Shown here piece by piece: positions 36,216 through 48,236 of a stretch of 64,000 nucleotides of DNA. The position numbers and the translations under genes are program-made. The notes under the pieces are model-generated. The model was not told the origin of the DNA and did no database searches. It worked only from the letters and a program-made list of their open reading frames with translations. The stretch comes from Bactrocera neohumeralis (taxonomy: Eukaryota > Arthropoda > Insecta > Diptera > Tephritidae): NCBI RefSeq assembly GCF_024586455.1, contig NC_065923.1:52173237-52237236 (forward strand), written 5' to 3'. Within the stretch, counting starts at the first letter, position 1. Each line of letters opens with the position of its first letter.

Positions 36216-38284
36216 GAATAAATTAAGTAATTATGAACAAAGTATTTATTTTTTTGCTCATAGTAGTACAGTATACATACATATATAGTATATGTATATA
36301 TATCGCACAGGGGTCAGATATATTGACATTCACAACCACCAAGTCACGGCTACCGAAACTCAGAAGATTTGGTGCAATACATACGCATCGTGACACTCAT
36401 ACGACCACTCTGACAGAAAGGGAGAAACGATCACACATAGACAATATTTTCGATTAAAATTGTCAATTGCCTTAAAAAAATTATCGCAACTTTAACAGAA
36501 ATCTCTGGTAGCGCTGTTGGGTATTTACCCATAACTTAACCGATGGAGTGCTTACAGGGAAGTAATCACTTCTACGTCTCTCTTAAAATCTCTTATATAG
36601 GATGTGCTGTTTCTTATGCTGGTGTACATATTTACACTCTGCATATACGCTATACATTCTTTGAATAAGCAGGTCTTTAAGTGGCATATTGTGGTCATGC
36701 CACATGCGAAAGATGAAGCGATATTTTTCGATATCAATCCCCCAATAATAAATTTCGTGAAAAATAAATATAAAATTCGGTTTTTAATTTGGCAAATTGC
36801 GACATTATTTAACTACGCCCGTGGCCGAATGAATATTGTTTTTGCCGCTCCCCAGCGAATTGCTGCTTTGTGTATTGCATAATATTTGCGAATATTTTTA
36901 CGAACTTACCGCAGCAAATATTTGCACATTTTTGATTACAATAAGTAAATACCATTTTTTTATTCGGCAAATATATATTGGCAACGCACATATTTCACGA
37001 AAGTACATAGGAGAGTATGTAGAACGAGCTGAAATTGCTGGCGCGCTTAAAATTATGTTAAAATATTGTTTCCCCTTAGTTAATAGGAGGTCGCTAATTT
37101 ATGAGGATGCATGTGTGTGCGTATGTTTGCTGTATATTGGTTTAAAAGTCAATATATTTTGTGGCCTCTGCGGCTAAATGTTTTAAATTCAAAGCGCCCT
37201 CTTCTCTTTCATTTATTTGAATTTCTTTTTCGACTTTCCGCATTCGACAAATAAACCAATTACATAAGATGCTTGTCGCTGGCGCACATTGAGTGCCGTT
37301 ATGTAGCAAGCCTGTTGCGGGCCTTTGTTTATAAATTTGACGAGTTTTTATAAATGTATGTACGTGCATATGCTCGCGTACGTGCGACAGCATGTGGTGA
37401 CGAAGCCACACAGCCTTTCAATGCCTTCGCAATGGCATGTGCGCCTTTAAGTATGCAGACATGCAGTGGTGTGTGGTATAAAAATTTTAGACACGTCCAA
37501 AATTTATTTGTTTGCGAACAACAATGATTTCTGCTGCAAATATGGATTCAGGCAACAAAATATACGAATGTGGCTGCAGGCACACATACCCGTGCATACT
37601 TTTATGTGTGCGTGTACTCACTTTCGTTGAACTTTATAGGCGCTGCATACGCTTTAAGGAACGCTTTTAGCTTGATTGTTGAAGACGGTCTAACCTTGAG
37701 TTGTTTATATATCTATGTAAGGCATGTATGTATATGTTTTTAATGAAAGTGGTTTCTGATGGAGGGAAGCTGTGAGCCACTAGGTCCGAAGGTATATCTT
37801 CACCTTTGTAGAGTCAGTGACCCTGAGATTTAAAGGCGTTATATTTTTAAGAACCAAAGAAAACATGAAACTGGAAAAATTTGAGTTCGCTTGTATTACT
37901 GCACTATGGGTGGCATATATGTATACTTTTTAAAGCACCTATAACTCAAGTTCACTAATCCGATTAATAAACTTTTCACCTTAAGAAGAGTCTCGGAACA
38001 TCCTTTTCATCCACCTTTATTAGTCACCCTTCCACTTGTGTTCCTTGTGCTCATTACGGCCAAAGATTATGATTAGGAGGGTGAGGAAAGAGCTAAGAAA
38101 AGCTAGTCGTTCCGGAGTCATTCTAGAGCTAGTCATTCCGGAATATCGTATTTTTCTTCGACTATGAACATTGTTTCTTTGCACAATATACAAAACAGAA
38201 AAAAACTCCTTCTATTGCTGAAGGGGATAATGAAAGCGGGGCTGATACACAATTTGAAGTTTCTGTAGAAAACATATAAAAGAA
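36216..38284. other. Intergenic spacer, no gene recognised
   Basis: About 2.1 kb. It has AT-rich and catacatatatag-type microsatellite DNA near 36275-36303 and further simple runs near 37360 and 37720. Frames at 36604-37177 overlap on both strands and show no domain. Confidence 0.45.
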
Positions 38285-38960
38285 GGAGGTGTTGTTGGAA
38301 TGTTACCAACTTGTTGCATATTCAAACACTTATCTGGGCCTACAGCATATGGTTAAAAAAAATATTAAGGAAAAGGCAAGTTTTACTATTGATTGGCCAC
38401 CATATGTTAGAGCATATCAGAACTTGTACCGAATTAAAAGCATCTATAATTTTAAAGAAGAAATAGACAATTCTACAGGATCGCAGTACCCGCCGGGGGA
38501 AGCAGAGGAAGAGGAAGACCTCCACTCCGTTGGAAGGACCAAGTGGAGAAGGACCTGCCGCCACGTAGCGATAAGAAGAAACGACTGGCGCGCTGTTGTT
38601 AACTCGGCTATAATCGCGTAAGCGGTGTCTACGCCAATTAAGAAGAAGAAATTGAAAGCTTTCATCGGAATATTGTATACGAAGCAAAATATTTGAAGCT
38701 GTCGTACTTATGGAACCTAAAATGGGATCCTGATTTTTTTCTAAAACTAAGAGGGGTAGATTTAACAAACCAGACAAGTTTGGAATAAAATTCGGGCTGG
38801 CTTCTGATGTTGAAATGAAATACGTCGTAAATGGCTTTTCTTATCTAGGAAAAGATGAAACAGGAAATGGCAACACCTCTTAGTGAATTTGTAGTAATGA
38901 GACTACTGAAGCCTTTTACCATGAAAGGTAGGACTGTAATAACCGACAACTAAGCTATTA
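38285..38960 (+). pseudogene. piggyBac-like transposase, central part, interrupted by an RTE tail
   Basis: After the RTE insertion, 'ttgaaagctttcatcggaat' reads LKAFIGILYTKQN (38652 on), a piggyBac domain hallmark. Then RFNKPDKFGIKFGLASDVEM (38757-38816) and KYVVNGFSYLGKDETGNGN continue the domain, and EFVVMRLLKPF then GRTVITDN (about 38885-38950) reaches the TDN catalytic Asp region before a stop. The N-terminal part before 38470 is less certain. Deletions and stops make it dead. Whether it belongs to the same family as the piggyBac half at 20.1-20.9 kb cannot be judged, because the two do not overlap. Confidence 0.75.
38478..38651 (+). mobile_element. RTE 3'-end insertion inside the piggyBac relic
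   Basis: Starts cgcagtacccgccgggggaa and ends 'ctacgccaattaagaagaag'. It is the terminal ~170 bp of the RTE family seen at 56735-56931. The interrupted piggyBac reading resumes immediately after it (LKAFIGILY). It is a very short, 5'-truncated insertion. Confidence 0.85.
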
Positions 38961-39204
38961 GCAAAAAAAAACTATGTTGGTTTATATCATACGTTCGAAC
39001 AAATGACCTATATATGTATATTAACGGAGAGTTCTAAACGAAACTTTTACTATAACCCGCAACTTGAAACCTGATCGCAGTAGGTAACATACAACGGCGC
39101 TTAGGTCTCAAGTCAACTCTTACGGGCTCCACCTGCCAATAAAAATGATAATTGAAACGCAACTTTATAGTATTAAAACAGAGAATCTTTTATTAAAAAT
39201 ATAA

Positions 39205-40450
39205 CTAAAATAATCGATCCATATATAAAAACTAATGTGAAGGATGAATCTGATGATGTTTAATAAGTTTGTTAATATCAGGTCCCAATTTACTCAAGAA
39301 CAGTCGCAAGTCGCCACGTTCGGTAACAAGCAAACGATTTCTCTTTTTAGTAAGCAGTGTTGTCACAGCACTAAATCCACGTTCACACAAATACTCGTAT
39401 GACGATGGGAATGCTATCAAGAATCGTTGAACGATTGACCACAATCCAGGGTACAACTGCGGGACCGGTTTTGTAGCCAAAATTCTTGGTAACCGTTTTT
39501 GAACTTGATTTTTATTTCCTCATTTGTTGTCAATTCTATAAGTTCTTCTTCCAGCTGAGGTGACATTGCTGTGTTGACATTTGAAAACGGATCCAACACC
39601 CATTCTGGTGTTTCCATGTTCAAAGTGTCCTGGTATCGTTCGGTAAAGTCAATGTTCAGGTTTTCCAAATGTTGGCAGTAGGCAAACAATTCGTCGTTAC
39701 TGCATGATACTGATAAATTTGGAAAATTGTGAAACTCACGTCTGCCCAGATTCTTTTTATGTAGAAGCAGTTTGGCTGCGAAAGCAGCAACGACGTTTTT
39801 TGTTTTGATTAAATTTAGTTTATCGCCTTGCAGTTGGAGATTCATGTCGTTGAACAATTTATACAAGTCTGTCATGTAAGCTATATCATTCTTTGATGTT
39901 ATGAGCTTGTCTTGAAATTCTGTATCTTCAGTTTCCAAGAACTCTATAACAGAGTCAAACAGGTTGTAGAATCGAGTCAGACAATTGCCTCTTGATAGCC
40001 GACGAACTTCAGTATGAAACAACTGAAATCGTCATTAGTAACACAAAGCTGATGAAATAACATATCATTCAAAGACGGCGATTTTATTGACTGCTTTGAT
40101 GACACTTAAGTTTCTAGCAACTAAATGTTGTCTATGAATAACGCAATGTAAAAGGACATCTGATTTAATTTGTTAAGTACGCTAACTTTATGGCACTCTG
40201 TCATAGCCGGAGCGCCATCCGTAAAAATGAAATCTTTTTTAAAAATCTTTCTCATCGCAAAACTTTTCCAATATATTGAATATCGATCCATATATAAAAA
40301 CTAAATTTCTAGGATAATGATATTTTCTCATCTTTAATAAAACTCACGTAAGACAACAACAATTGTTAATATCATCCAGCTGAATTGAAAATTGACTTGG
40401 CCTCAGGTGATCGAACAATGATTCTTCAATGTTTTCAGCCATTTCATCAA
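39205..40450 (-). pseudogene. hAT-superfamily transposase relic, copy 1
   Basis: Minus-strand reading: FSIQLDD-, FTDGAPAMTECH (about 40225-40190, the second catalytic Asp region), a middle part with a 201-codon open stretch (40022-39417) containing KNDIAYMTDLYKLFNDMNLQ and QLEEELIELTTNEEIKIKF. The C-terminal hAT dimerisation domain is SYEYLCERGFSAVTTLLTKK (39402-39343), then RNRLLVTERGDLRLFLSKL to a stop at 39232-39234. It resembles ZBED5/SCAND3-like hAT proteins. The N-terminal BED finger is absent. Frameshifts break the middle, so it is neither an active transposase nor an obviously domesticated gene. Confidence 0.8.
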
Positions 40451-41834
40451 TTCGGTAACAAGCAAAGAATTTTTCGGATAATATTTGTAAGCAGTTTGTC
40501 ACAGCACGGTAGTTATTCCACGTTCAACAAATACTCCGATGACGATGGGCCTTTTTGAGCTATCAAGATCGTTCGTCGTCATTGACCACAATCTACACTT
40601 GGCTGAGTACAACTGCGGGACTTGAAAATATGCGACGTCTTTCTTATCTGGATGCATTTTATTCAAATGATCTTGGTGAAGGCTTCATTGCTTTTGAACT
40701 TGATTTTTATTTCCTCGAATTTGTTGTCAATTCTATAAGTTTTTACTTCCGACTGAGGTGAACATTGCTGTAGTTGACATTTGAAAACGCTCATCCAAAC
40801 CCAATGGAAAATAAAATAAATATTACATTGTTTATATAGGAATGTTAAGAGCAACGCAGCGACAGGAATAAACAAACATGGTATCGTTCGGTAAAGTCAA
40901 TGTTCAGGTTTTCCAAATGTTGGCAGTAGGCAAACAATTCGTCGTTACTGCATGATAGCGCGATAAATTTGGATATTTGCGAAACTCACTGGTCCTGCCC
41001 AGATTCTTTTTATGTAGGCAGTTTGGCTCAGAGCTGGAGTGTTTTCATCCATCCGGCATGCAGCCACGTTTTTGTTTTGATTAAATTTAGTTTATCGCCT
41101 TGCAGTTGGAGATTCATGTCGTTGAACAATTTATACAAGTCTGTCATGTAAGCTATATCATTCTTTGATGTTATGAGCTTGTCTTGAAATTCTGTATTAT
41201 AGAGTTTCCAAGAACTCTATAACAGAGTCGAGAAACAGGTTGTAGAATCAGTCAGAAGAATTGCCTCTTGATAGCCGACGAACTTCAGTATGAAACAACA
41301 AACGATTGAAATCCTCGTCATTAGTAACACAAAGCTGATGAAATAATCTATCAGTTCAAAGACTGTTTGTTTTGCGGATTTTATTGACTGTTTGCCAGAC
41401 CCATTTCTTTTGTTTCTGGAGAAAGCAACTAAATGTTGTCTATGAATAACGCAATGTACACCAAGGACATCTGGTATTTAATTTGTTAAGTACGCTATGA
41501 AGCCTCTATGGCACTCTGTCATAGCCGGAGCGCCATCCGTAGCAAATGAAATAATATTTTTCAAAGGAATCTCTTTCTCATCGCAAAACTTTTCCAATAT
41601 ATTGAATATGGTTTCGCCTTTTGTATCGGTCTCTAAATTTCTAGCAAATAATAGTTCTTCACATATTTTTTCATCTCTAATAAAACTCACGTAAGACAAC
41701 AACAATGCTTCATTAGTTGGTAAAGTGGACTCATCCAGCTGAATTGAAAATTGACTTGGCCTCAGGTGATCGAACAATGATTCTTCAATGTTTTCAGCCA
41801 TTTCATCAATTCGTCTTTGCACAGAATTATGACT
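40451..41834 (-). pseudogene. hAT-superfamily transposase relic, copy 2 (head-to-tail, patchwork)
   Basis: Minus strand, directly upstream of copy 1 and in the same orientation. The first part is well kept: SVQRRIDEMAENIEESLFDH (41830 on), QFSIQLDESTLPTNEALLLS (first catalytic Asp) and ISFATDGAPAMTECHRGFIA (second Asp, about 41545-41486). From 41480 down to 40460 it follows copy 1 but with dozens of small insertions and deletions. At least one is foreign: 41029-41052 is RTE sequence. Its start is fused to the truncated RTE at 41835, so the open frame beginning at 41849 takes its first five codons from that RTE. Confidence 0.78.
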
Positions 41835-43332
41835 GGGCATCGGTGACACAAGAGTATTTTTCGGTCTTGAAACCTTTTATGCCGCATTTTTTCGTAGAAT
41901 TTTCATTTATTGTCGGCCAGCTTATCAAGCTCTTCTACCGCATTTATGGGTTTCCTTTTTGACAATTAACATCCCATCCTGCAGATGTTGTGGTCGATCG
42001 TAAGATGCGAGGTAGGCAGTCGTCATCTTTCTCTTAGCAGCCGCCGTCATACCAGCTGTTCTTTTGCACTTTCCGAAAACCAATGGTTTCGGTTGCAGCT
42101 GAGTAAGGATTGAAATGCCGTCCACAGTTCCCTTATACCGAGTTCCTAACGAGTGCTCTCAGAGAGTAGGAGTGCAAGCCGAGTAGAGATTCGTTCGGCT
42201 GTCTGTTGTGATTGCAGCTTCTCGACGTCGAACCTTCTTTGTGTTTGTTGGCGTGCGTTTTTTGTTGCACAGAGGCGGGTGCGGATCTTAGCTGCAACAA
42301 GATAGTGGTCCGAGTCGATGTTAGGACCTCGGAGCGCACGCACATCTAAAACACTGGAGACGTGTCTTCCGTCTATCACAACATGATCGATCTGGTTGGT
42401 AGTTTTTCGATCCGGAGACAGCCAGGTAGCTTGATGAATCTTCTTATACTGGAATCTAGTACTACAGATAACCATATTTCGGGCCCCGGCGAAGTCAATC
42501 AGCCTCAACCCATTTGGGGATGTTTCGTCGTGGAGGCTAAATTTACCGACCGTAGTGCCAAAGATACCTTCTTTGCCCACCCTGGCGTTAAAGTCGCCAA
42601 GCACGATTTTGACATCGTGACGGGGGCAGCTCTCATAAGCGCGCTCCAAGCGCTCATAGAAGGCATCTTTGGTCACATCATCCTTCTCTTCCGTCGGGGC
42701 GTGGGCGCAAATCAGCGATATGTTGAAGAACCTCGCTTTGATGCGGATTGTGGCTAGACGTTCATTCACCGGATGATAGTACTCGGCGACGGAGTCTCTC
42801 TCCCACCACGAATACAACACCAAACTTGCGCTCCTTTATATGGCCACTGTAGTAAATGTCACAAGGACCTACTCGTCTCTGTCCTTGTCCCGTCCATTTA
42901 TTTTTGCGATGACATCAACCAGCTGGGCGGCGGCACCTTCCCAATTAAGGGTCCGGACATTCCAGGTGCATGCCCTCAAATCGTAGTCCTTATTTCGTTT
43001 GCCATGGTCGTCATCAAAAGGGGGTGCCTCTCATCCGAGGCTGTCGCTTACTTTTCATTGGTATATTTTTTTATACGTGGCGGGTCCCAAACCCACCGCA
43101 CAACCCTATGTAGGGGATGTTTCGCCTTCTCACATGAGCTCGCCTTCGAACGGATGTTCTTAGGCTACCCAGAGGATACTTGGTCAAAGACCGGAAGTAG
43201 TGAGCTGCTTGAGCCATGTGTAAAAGAATCGTTTCTGGCCACTCCCAAGTGAATGGCGATCAGAGAACTTTCCTCACTTGCGTGAACTTCTACACATGAC
43301 TCCATCCTCCTCTACACATGACTCCATCCTCC
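41835..43332 (-). pseudogene. RTE-clade retrotransposon, 5' half with endonuclease
   Basis: The minus strand starts with the family's 5' end (ggaggatggagtcatgtgta, 43332). The 5' region holds the start of ORF2 (FDDDHGKRNKDYDLRAC near 43020). The endonuclease then runs open for 225 codons (42823-42146), with IVLGDFNARVGK (Asp/Asn), NQIDHVVIDGRH and NIDSDHYLVAAKIR (terminal Asp-His). A frameshift near 42860 separates it from the N-terminal QEMRWTG motif. After 42140 the copy becomes a patchwork of small indels and ends at about 41835 in the linker before the reverse transcriptase. Nearly identical to 53811-55390 on the other strand. Confidence 0.88.
43289..43332 (-). repeat. 22-bp sequence duplicated in tandem at the RTE 5' end
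   Basis: tctacacatgactccatcct plus cc occurs twice back to back (43289-43310 and 43311-43332). It is the first 22 bp of the RTE copy, so this copy starts with a doubled 5' terminus, unlike the one at 53811. Confidence 0.85.
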
Positions 43333-45454
43333 GATTGATACAGGAATGCACAATTTGAGTTATTTAACAAAAACTTGTTAAAACATGATAAATATCTACG
43401 AGTACTAATAACTATTAAAATGCGAAAGTGTTAAATAGGACAGATATATGAACTACGCGGAGAGAAATATAGAACCGAGTTTGAGCAATCTTTTAATTCA
43501 TATTAGTTGATGTTCACAAGTTGTTGTTGAGAGTCGAGAGCTCATGCAGTCGTTGTCTAAGAGGCCTCCTAGCTAAATAAAATTACAAATCACCCTCCAG
43601 ACCTCTACAAAACGCCCTCATTTTCTTTCTCGGTCTCTTACCGCCCCCTTGACACCTGCAGCGCCCATTAGGGGGCGTTATCGCCCACTTTGGGAAAGAC
43701 TGATCTAGAGGATGATCACTGCAAGTATTTTTAATATTTTAGATTTTTCCTGAAAAAATTTCTGGATTTTATATAAAAAGACAACAGGAAAAAATATTTC
43801 AAGGAAGAATTTTTTATGGACGTTTGGGTGAAGAGCTCATTTTTGACTGTCGGTCAAGTCAAGAGATAACAAGTGAAGCTGACTGTTCGAAACCTCATGT
43901 TCGAAAACCGGCTATAGGTTTTTGCCACAACAACGACGTCTGTATGAAATATGTTTGTGGAAAATGCATCGAAAAAAAGTCTATATACTTGTATGTAAAA
44001 AATGTTAAGATCCGTAATTATTATAAATAATAAAATTAAATTACAGCTCCCGAATTTCTATTAATTTAATATTTTATCAACAATGTCTATGAATTCTTTA
44101 AAACATTATATATGTAACATACAAAATTTACACACCCAAAATTTTATTTTTCATTACCAGTCAAAATGGCTGGTGTTGGTATAAGTTGGTACAAATAGGT
44201 ATACAAATTTCTTGGTAAATCTAGTATTAATAGTGTAAAAAGAGGGAAAGTGAAATACTTTCAAATTTATCCTCTCTTTACTCATTTAACATATTAACAG
44301 AGCAACAAATATAATGTAATAAATGGAATTGTGTCTTGCACTTCAAATACAAATCCAGGCAAATATTGACTCATGACAATCTGTCCATTCATTTGGCCCA
44401 TTCTATCCATGTCAAATGTAATATTTACTCTGGTACTTATGTACACCTGCAAATGGAGCAGTCAGAGCAGCAATTGCCATTGTGGGCACACAAAATATGG
44501 ACAAGAAACGGCACAATACAATATGCATAGAAGGTAAAATAAATGGAATGTGAATAAAAGAAGTTGAATTAAAATAAAATCATAAAAAATAATAAAATCG
44601 AATAAAATAAAATTTTACACGAAATGACCATTTGCACAACAAAAATGGCAAATAAATAAAGCAGCACAGCAGCCGTGTAGAGATATGGATTGAGTGTGGA
44701 TTACAAAGACCCACCTATAATGGCTGGATTTGGAGAAGCAGCAAACAAATGAAATCAAAAGCAGTAGCAAAAGGAAGAAAAAAAAAAACATTAAAATAAA
44801 AATAAATATTGAAATGGCCTACGGAGTGAATATGAAATACTCACTCCAGTTTTATGTTGCTTGCGACTGCGGCTGACAGTTGAGAGAAATGAGTGAAAAC
44901 GCCGTAAACCAGTGTGGATTAAATTGATTGACTCACCTCGCAGCCGCAGGTGCTTGTTACTATAAATGTCAATCATACGCCACGCTGTCTAAAAATATAA
45001 TCACTAGCAATTATATTAAGCAGTTCGTGGAATTGAGGAATTTAAAGCAAACCATTGAAAGAAAAAAAATTAAGAGCTTTCCTGGAATATTGTTCTTGAC
45101 TATTATTACAATTTAATTATTTGTTTTCTTCGAAAGGAAAAAATTCGATCTTTCTGTCAGTGTCGCGGTCTAAACTATTCATCATTGTGTGTGGGGTGAA
45201 GCGTGTTGAAAATTATTTCGACTTATTCTAAAGAAAATTTAAATTGCTATTAATTAAATTAAGTTCATATTCACATTGAAGCGAGAGAGAGCTTAAAAAA
45301 TTCAGAATAGGCAATTGTAACTTGACTGAACTATCTGTAATTTAGTATTGTGTATATTAAAAAATATTTATATAAATCTATATTATCTAGTATATAAAAT
45401 TTATTTTGTTACATGGAAACCTTTTATGTTCAAGTAAATTATTCCTATAGGGAG
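43333..45454. other. Intergenic spacer, no gene recognised
   Basis: About 2.1 kb, largely AT-rich. A 68-codon frame at 43824-44030 carries a C-x(9)-C-x(8)-C-x(5)-C-x2-C cysteine pattern ending VCMKYVCGKCIEKK. It might be a relic of a zinc-binding C-terminus such as that of a piggyBac transposase, but this is a guess. The rest shows nothing. Confidence 0.4.
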
Positions 45455-46486
45455 GTTGGAGTCATGTTTGGAATTTCACGCAGGTGAGGAAAGCTCTCTG
45501 TGCGCCATTCACTTGAGAGTGCCTAGAAACGATTCATTTACATATGGTTCAAGCAGCTAACTACTCTCGGCCTTAGACCAAGTATCCTCGGAGAGCCTAA
45601 AAATATGCGTTTGAAGGCGAACTAAAGTGAGAAAGCCAAACATCCCTCCCTAGGGTTGTACGCTGGGTTTGGGACCCGCCACGTAAAAGACACCCGTAAT
45701 GAAAAGAAGAAAGCAGCCCGATACAATTGGATTCTCCAATATCTTCTAATATGAACTGAGGTACAATCTCTTACTTGCATAAGAGTGTACAGCTGCTGGC
45801 GAACACCGATAATATTGATATCATTCCTCCACACCCGAATCTTTAGTTCTACTTTCTCGAGAAAGGATAAGGAAGCGAAGCCTATGGGTCTGGTTTGAGA
45901 ACGAGGACAAGACAAAATATCTCCTGTCATCAATGAAACAGTATTCATATTTGCGACTTGGCTCACACGTCAGATATTTTCGCCCATCTCGGAGTCAGTA
46001 TTAACAATAACACCCTTGAAAACCAACACACAATCACCCTTGACATCCGGTGCTACTTTGGAATGAGTAGGCAATTGAAAAGTAATGTCCTCTCTCGACG
46101 GACAAAGACCAAACTCTACAAGGATCTCATTATTCCCGCCCTGTTACATGGTCCAGAGAGTTTTCGAGAAAAAGGTTCTGCGGAAGATTTATGATCCCTT
46201 GCGCATTGGCAGCGGCGAATACCGCAATCGATGGAACGATGAACTGTACTAGATGAAGATAGAGAAAAACGCTTCAGCTTTGAAAGTATTAGACTCAGTA
46301 CCCGCCGGGGGAAGCAGAGGAAGAGGAAGACCTCCACTCCGTTGGAGAGATCAGGTAGAGAAGGCCCTGGATGCACTTGATGTCTCGAATTGGCGCCGAA
46401 TAGCGAAAAGAAGAAAAGACTGGCGCGCTGTTGTTAACTCAGCAATAAAAGCGTAAGCCGTATCTACGGCAGTATAGAAGAAAAAG
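45455..46486 (+). pseudogene. RTE-clade retrotransposon with a large internal deletion
   Basis: The 5' end 'gaggttggagtcatgt' and leader (45455-45715) are followed directly by the reverse-transcriptase palm; endonuclease and linker are missing. The catalytic YADD has become NTDN (gcgaacaccgataatattga, near 45800). The rest reads CYFGMSRQLKSNVLSRRTKT (about 46051-46110), LYKDLIIPALLHG, then, after another deletion, RKIYDPLRIGSGEYRNRWND (about 46180-46240) and ALKVLDSVPAGGSRGRGRPP (46277-46336) to the 3' end at about 46486. Inactive. Confidence 0.85.
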
Positions 46487-47189
46487 AAATCAATCCTAAT
46501 TTTAAATCTTAAATTGCAAATTCACCACTTTGCGTAAAAAACCTCTTGAAAGGCGGTTATAGAAGATTGGCTCTGTAGTAGTCCGACTTTTTCGTTATCT
46601 TGGAGTTTGCATGGGAATCCGAAGGTTAGCCAAAAAATATCCATAAGCGATATAAATGATAATGAGAGCTAGTTGGTAAATTTGTTGCTACCGGAAACTT
46701 TCGTTCAGACATAGTCAACTGTTCGGAGTCCTTGAAATATGAACTTCTTAAAACTCGATATGCGTGAGAAAAGTGTCCCATACAAATCCTAATCCGATCA
46801 AGATAAAGCTTCTACAACTGACTGCTGATACTACTGCTGCTTTAAAGTTGGTCACCTTGTCGAGGCGAAGGGGCTTAAGTAATAGTAAAGTGGGCATCCT
46901 AAAGGAAACGCACTCTACTCTCACAAACTAAGAGGGACACCTCATAATTCCCACAATGGTGATATGGATGAATAAACCCTAGGTTTACGCCCATCTCTTA
47001 ATGTGGAAGTATGAAGATACTCTCACCAACACCACTCTAAGCCAAGGCGTTGAGGTATCCGTACCGATGGCTGAATGGTGAGCGGGCAGTAATGAATAGC
47101 TGATCGCGAACGGTCTCCTCCGATGCCCAGGCGAGTTCGAAGATATTAAATGCCTTGGGACCTAACATGAACAAAACAAACTTGACAAC
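46487..47189. other. Unassigned stretch before the LOA-like element
   Basis: No recognisable coding. The last part (from about 46900) may be 5' leader of the LOA-like element that follows, but I cannot fix its 5' end. An acaacaacaacaacaac run lies at 47189-47206. Confidence 0.4.
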
Positions 47190-47828
47190 AACAACAACAA
47201 CAAATTTGACTACAATAGCGACGATTAATGGAACTGATTTGACTTATCGGAATCCGATGAGGACGAATTAACTGCCTCCAGCCAGGAGACGAGTAAGAGT
47301 ACTCCCAGATTTACCAGCCAAAGTATATCGGTAGATACAGCGGAAACCGCCAATCTAAGAGTGGAAGCCTTCACCTCCAAAGCTGCCATGAGCACCAACC
47401 AAAGTGCACTGGTAGTTAAAGGAGAGAACTGAAAAAAACATAAGAAATCTCAGAATCAGCTGAGGAAAAACCGGTACCATAGGGCAGTCTTTATACTGGG
47501 TAAGATCACCAAAGATCAGGCAACTGGTGCCCCAGCTGATGAGGTAGAAAAAAAGCCCCTCAAAAATACGAAAGCTTTCTGAAAAGGAAGCAATCCGAAC
47601 ATCAGCAAGAGAGCAAAAACCCGAGCAATTCCCAAAAAAGGAATCGGTGAACCACAAAACAGCAAGGAACTCTGCGCAAAAACCCGGGCGGAGTGAAGTG
47701 GAATATGGCAGCTCAACAACGGTAAGGCATTTCTGCGATGTAGCCCGATGTTTAACTCCTCTGAAACCCTTAGGGGTTACAGGGTCATCAAATGCGCGGA
47801 TCAGGCCTCTCTAGATTCCTGACGGCTA

Positions 47829-48236
47829 ATGTTGCTAAAATCAGCAACGCCTTTACAATTGAAGCTTATATCCGCCAGGGATATCCCGAAGAGACCTCGT
47901 GCTCGCATTTGGCTACCCCTTCTAGAAGAGCCGAACGAAAAAGTTCTGAGATGCATCAAGCTGCAGAACAAAGCTATACCTGGTATAGATGAGTGGCAGC
48001 TGATCCAGGAGAAAAAACCCAAAAAAGCAAGCAGACTTGCTCTGGTGCCCATTTGCGATGACTGCATAGAGGTTCTTAAGAAGACTGACTGCAAAATCAG
48101 CTTCGGCATTCACAAGGCCAGGCTAAAAATCTTCCAAGGCGACAAAGTGGCTGACGGAGACGACACGGAAGAGGTCGACGACGCCAGCCAATTGCTAAGG
48201 AATGTGGACATCGAGAAAACCCGAGATGCCCAATAA
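47829..48236 (+). pseudogene. LOA-like element ORF1, C-terminal part
   Basis: The open stretch contains KRPRARIWLPLLEEPNEKVL then RCIKLQNKAIPGIDEWQLIQ (47900-48008), then LVPICDDCIEVLKKTDCKIS and an acidic end, GDDTEEVDD. This resembles the DUF4780-type domain found in ORF1 of fly LOA-like elements, which is thought to take part in nucleic-acid packaging. The upstream part (47230-47820) is broken by frameshifts. The stop overlaps the start of ORF2 by 11 nt. Confidence 0.65.

Noticed and set aside
41478..41849. 123-codon frame as an intact small gene
   Set aside because: Its first codons belong to a truncated RTE and the rest is a hAT transposase segment with a stop; it is a chance fusion.
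42362..42757. 131-codon plus-strand frame as a gene
   Set aside because: Antisense shadow of the RTE endonuclease; an equivalent frame recurs antisense to the copy at 54373-54768, as expected.
43824..44030. Cysteine-bearing frame as a piggyBac C-terminal domain
   Set aside because: The spacing does not match the piggyBac cysteine-rich domain well and no other transposase part is nearby.
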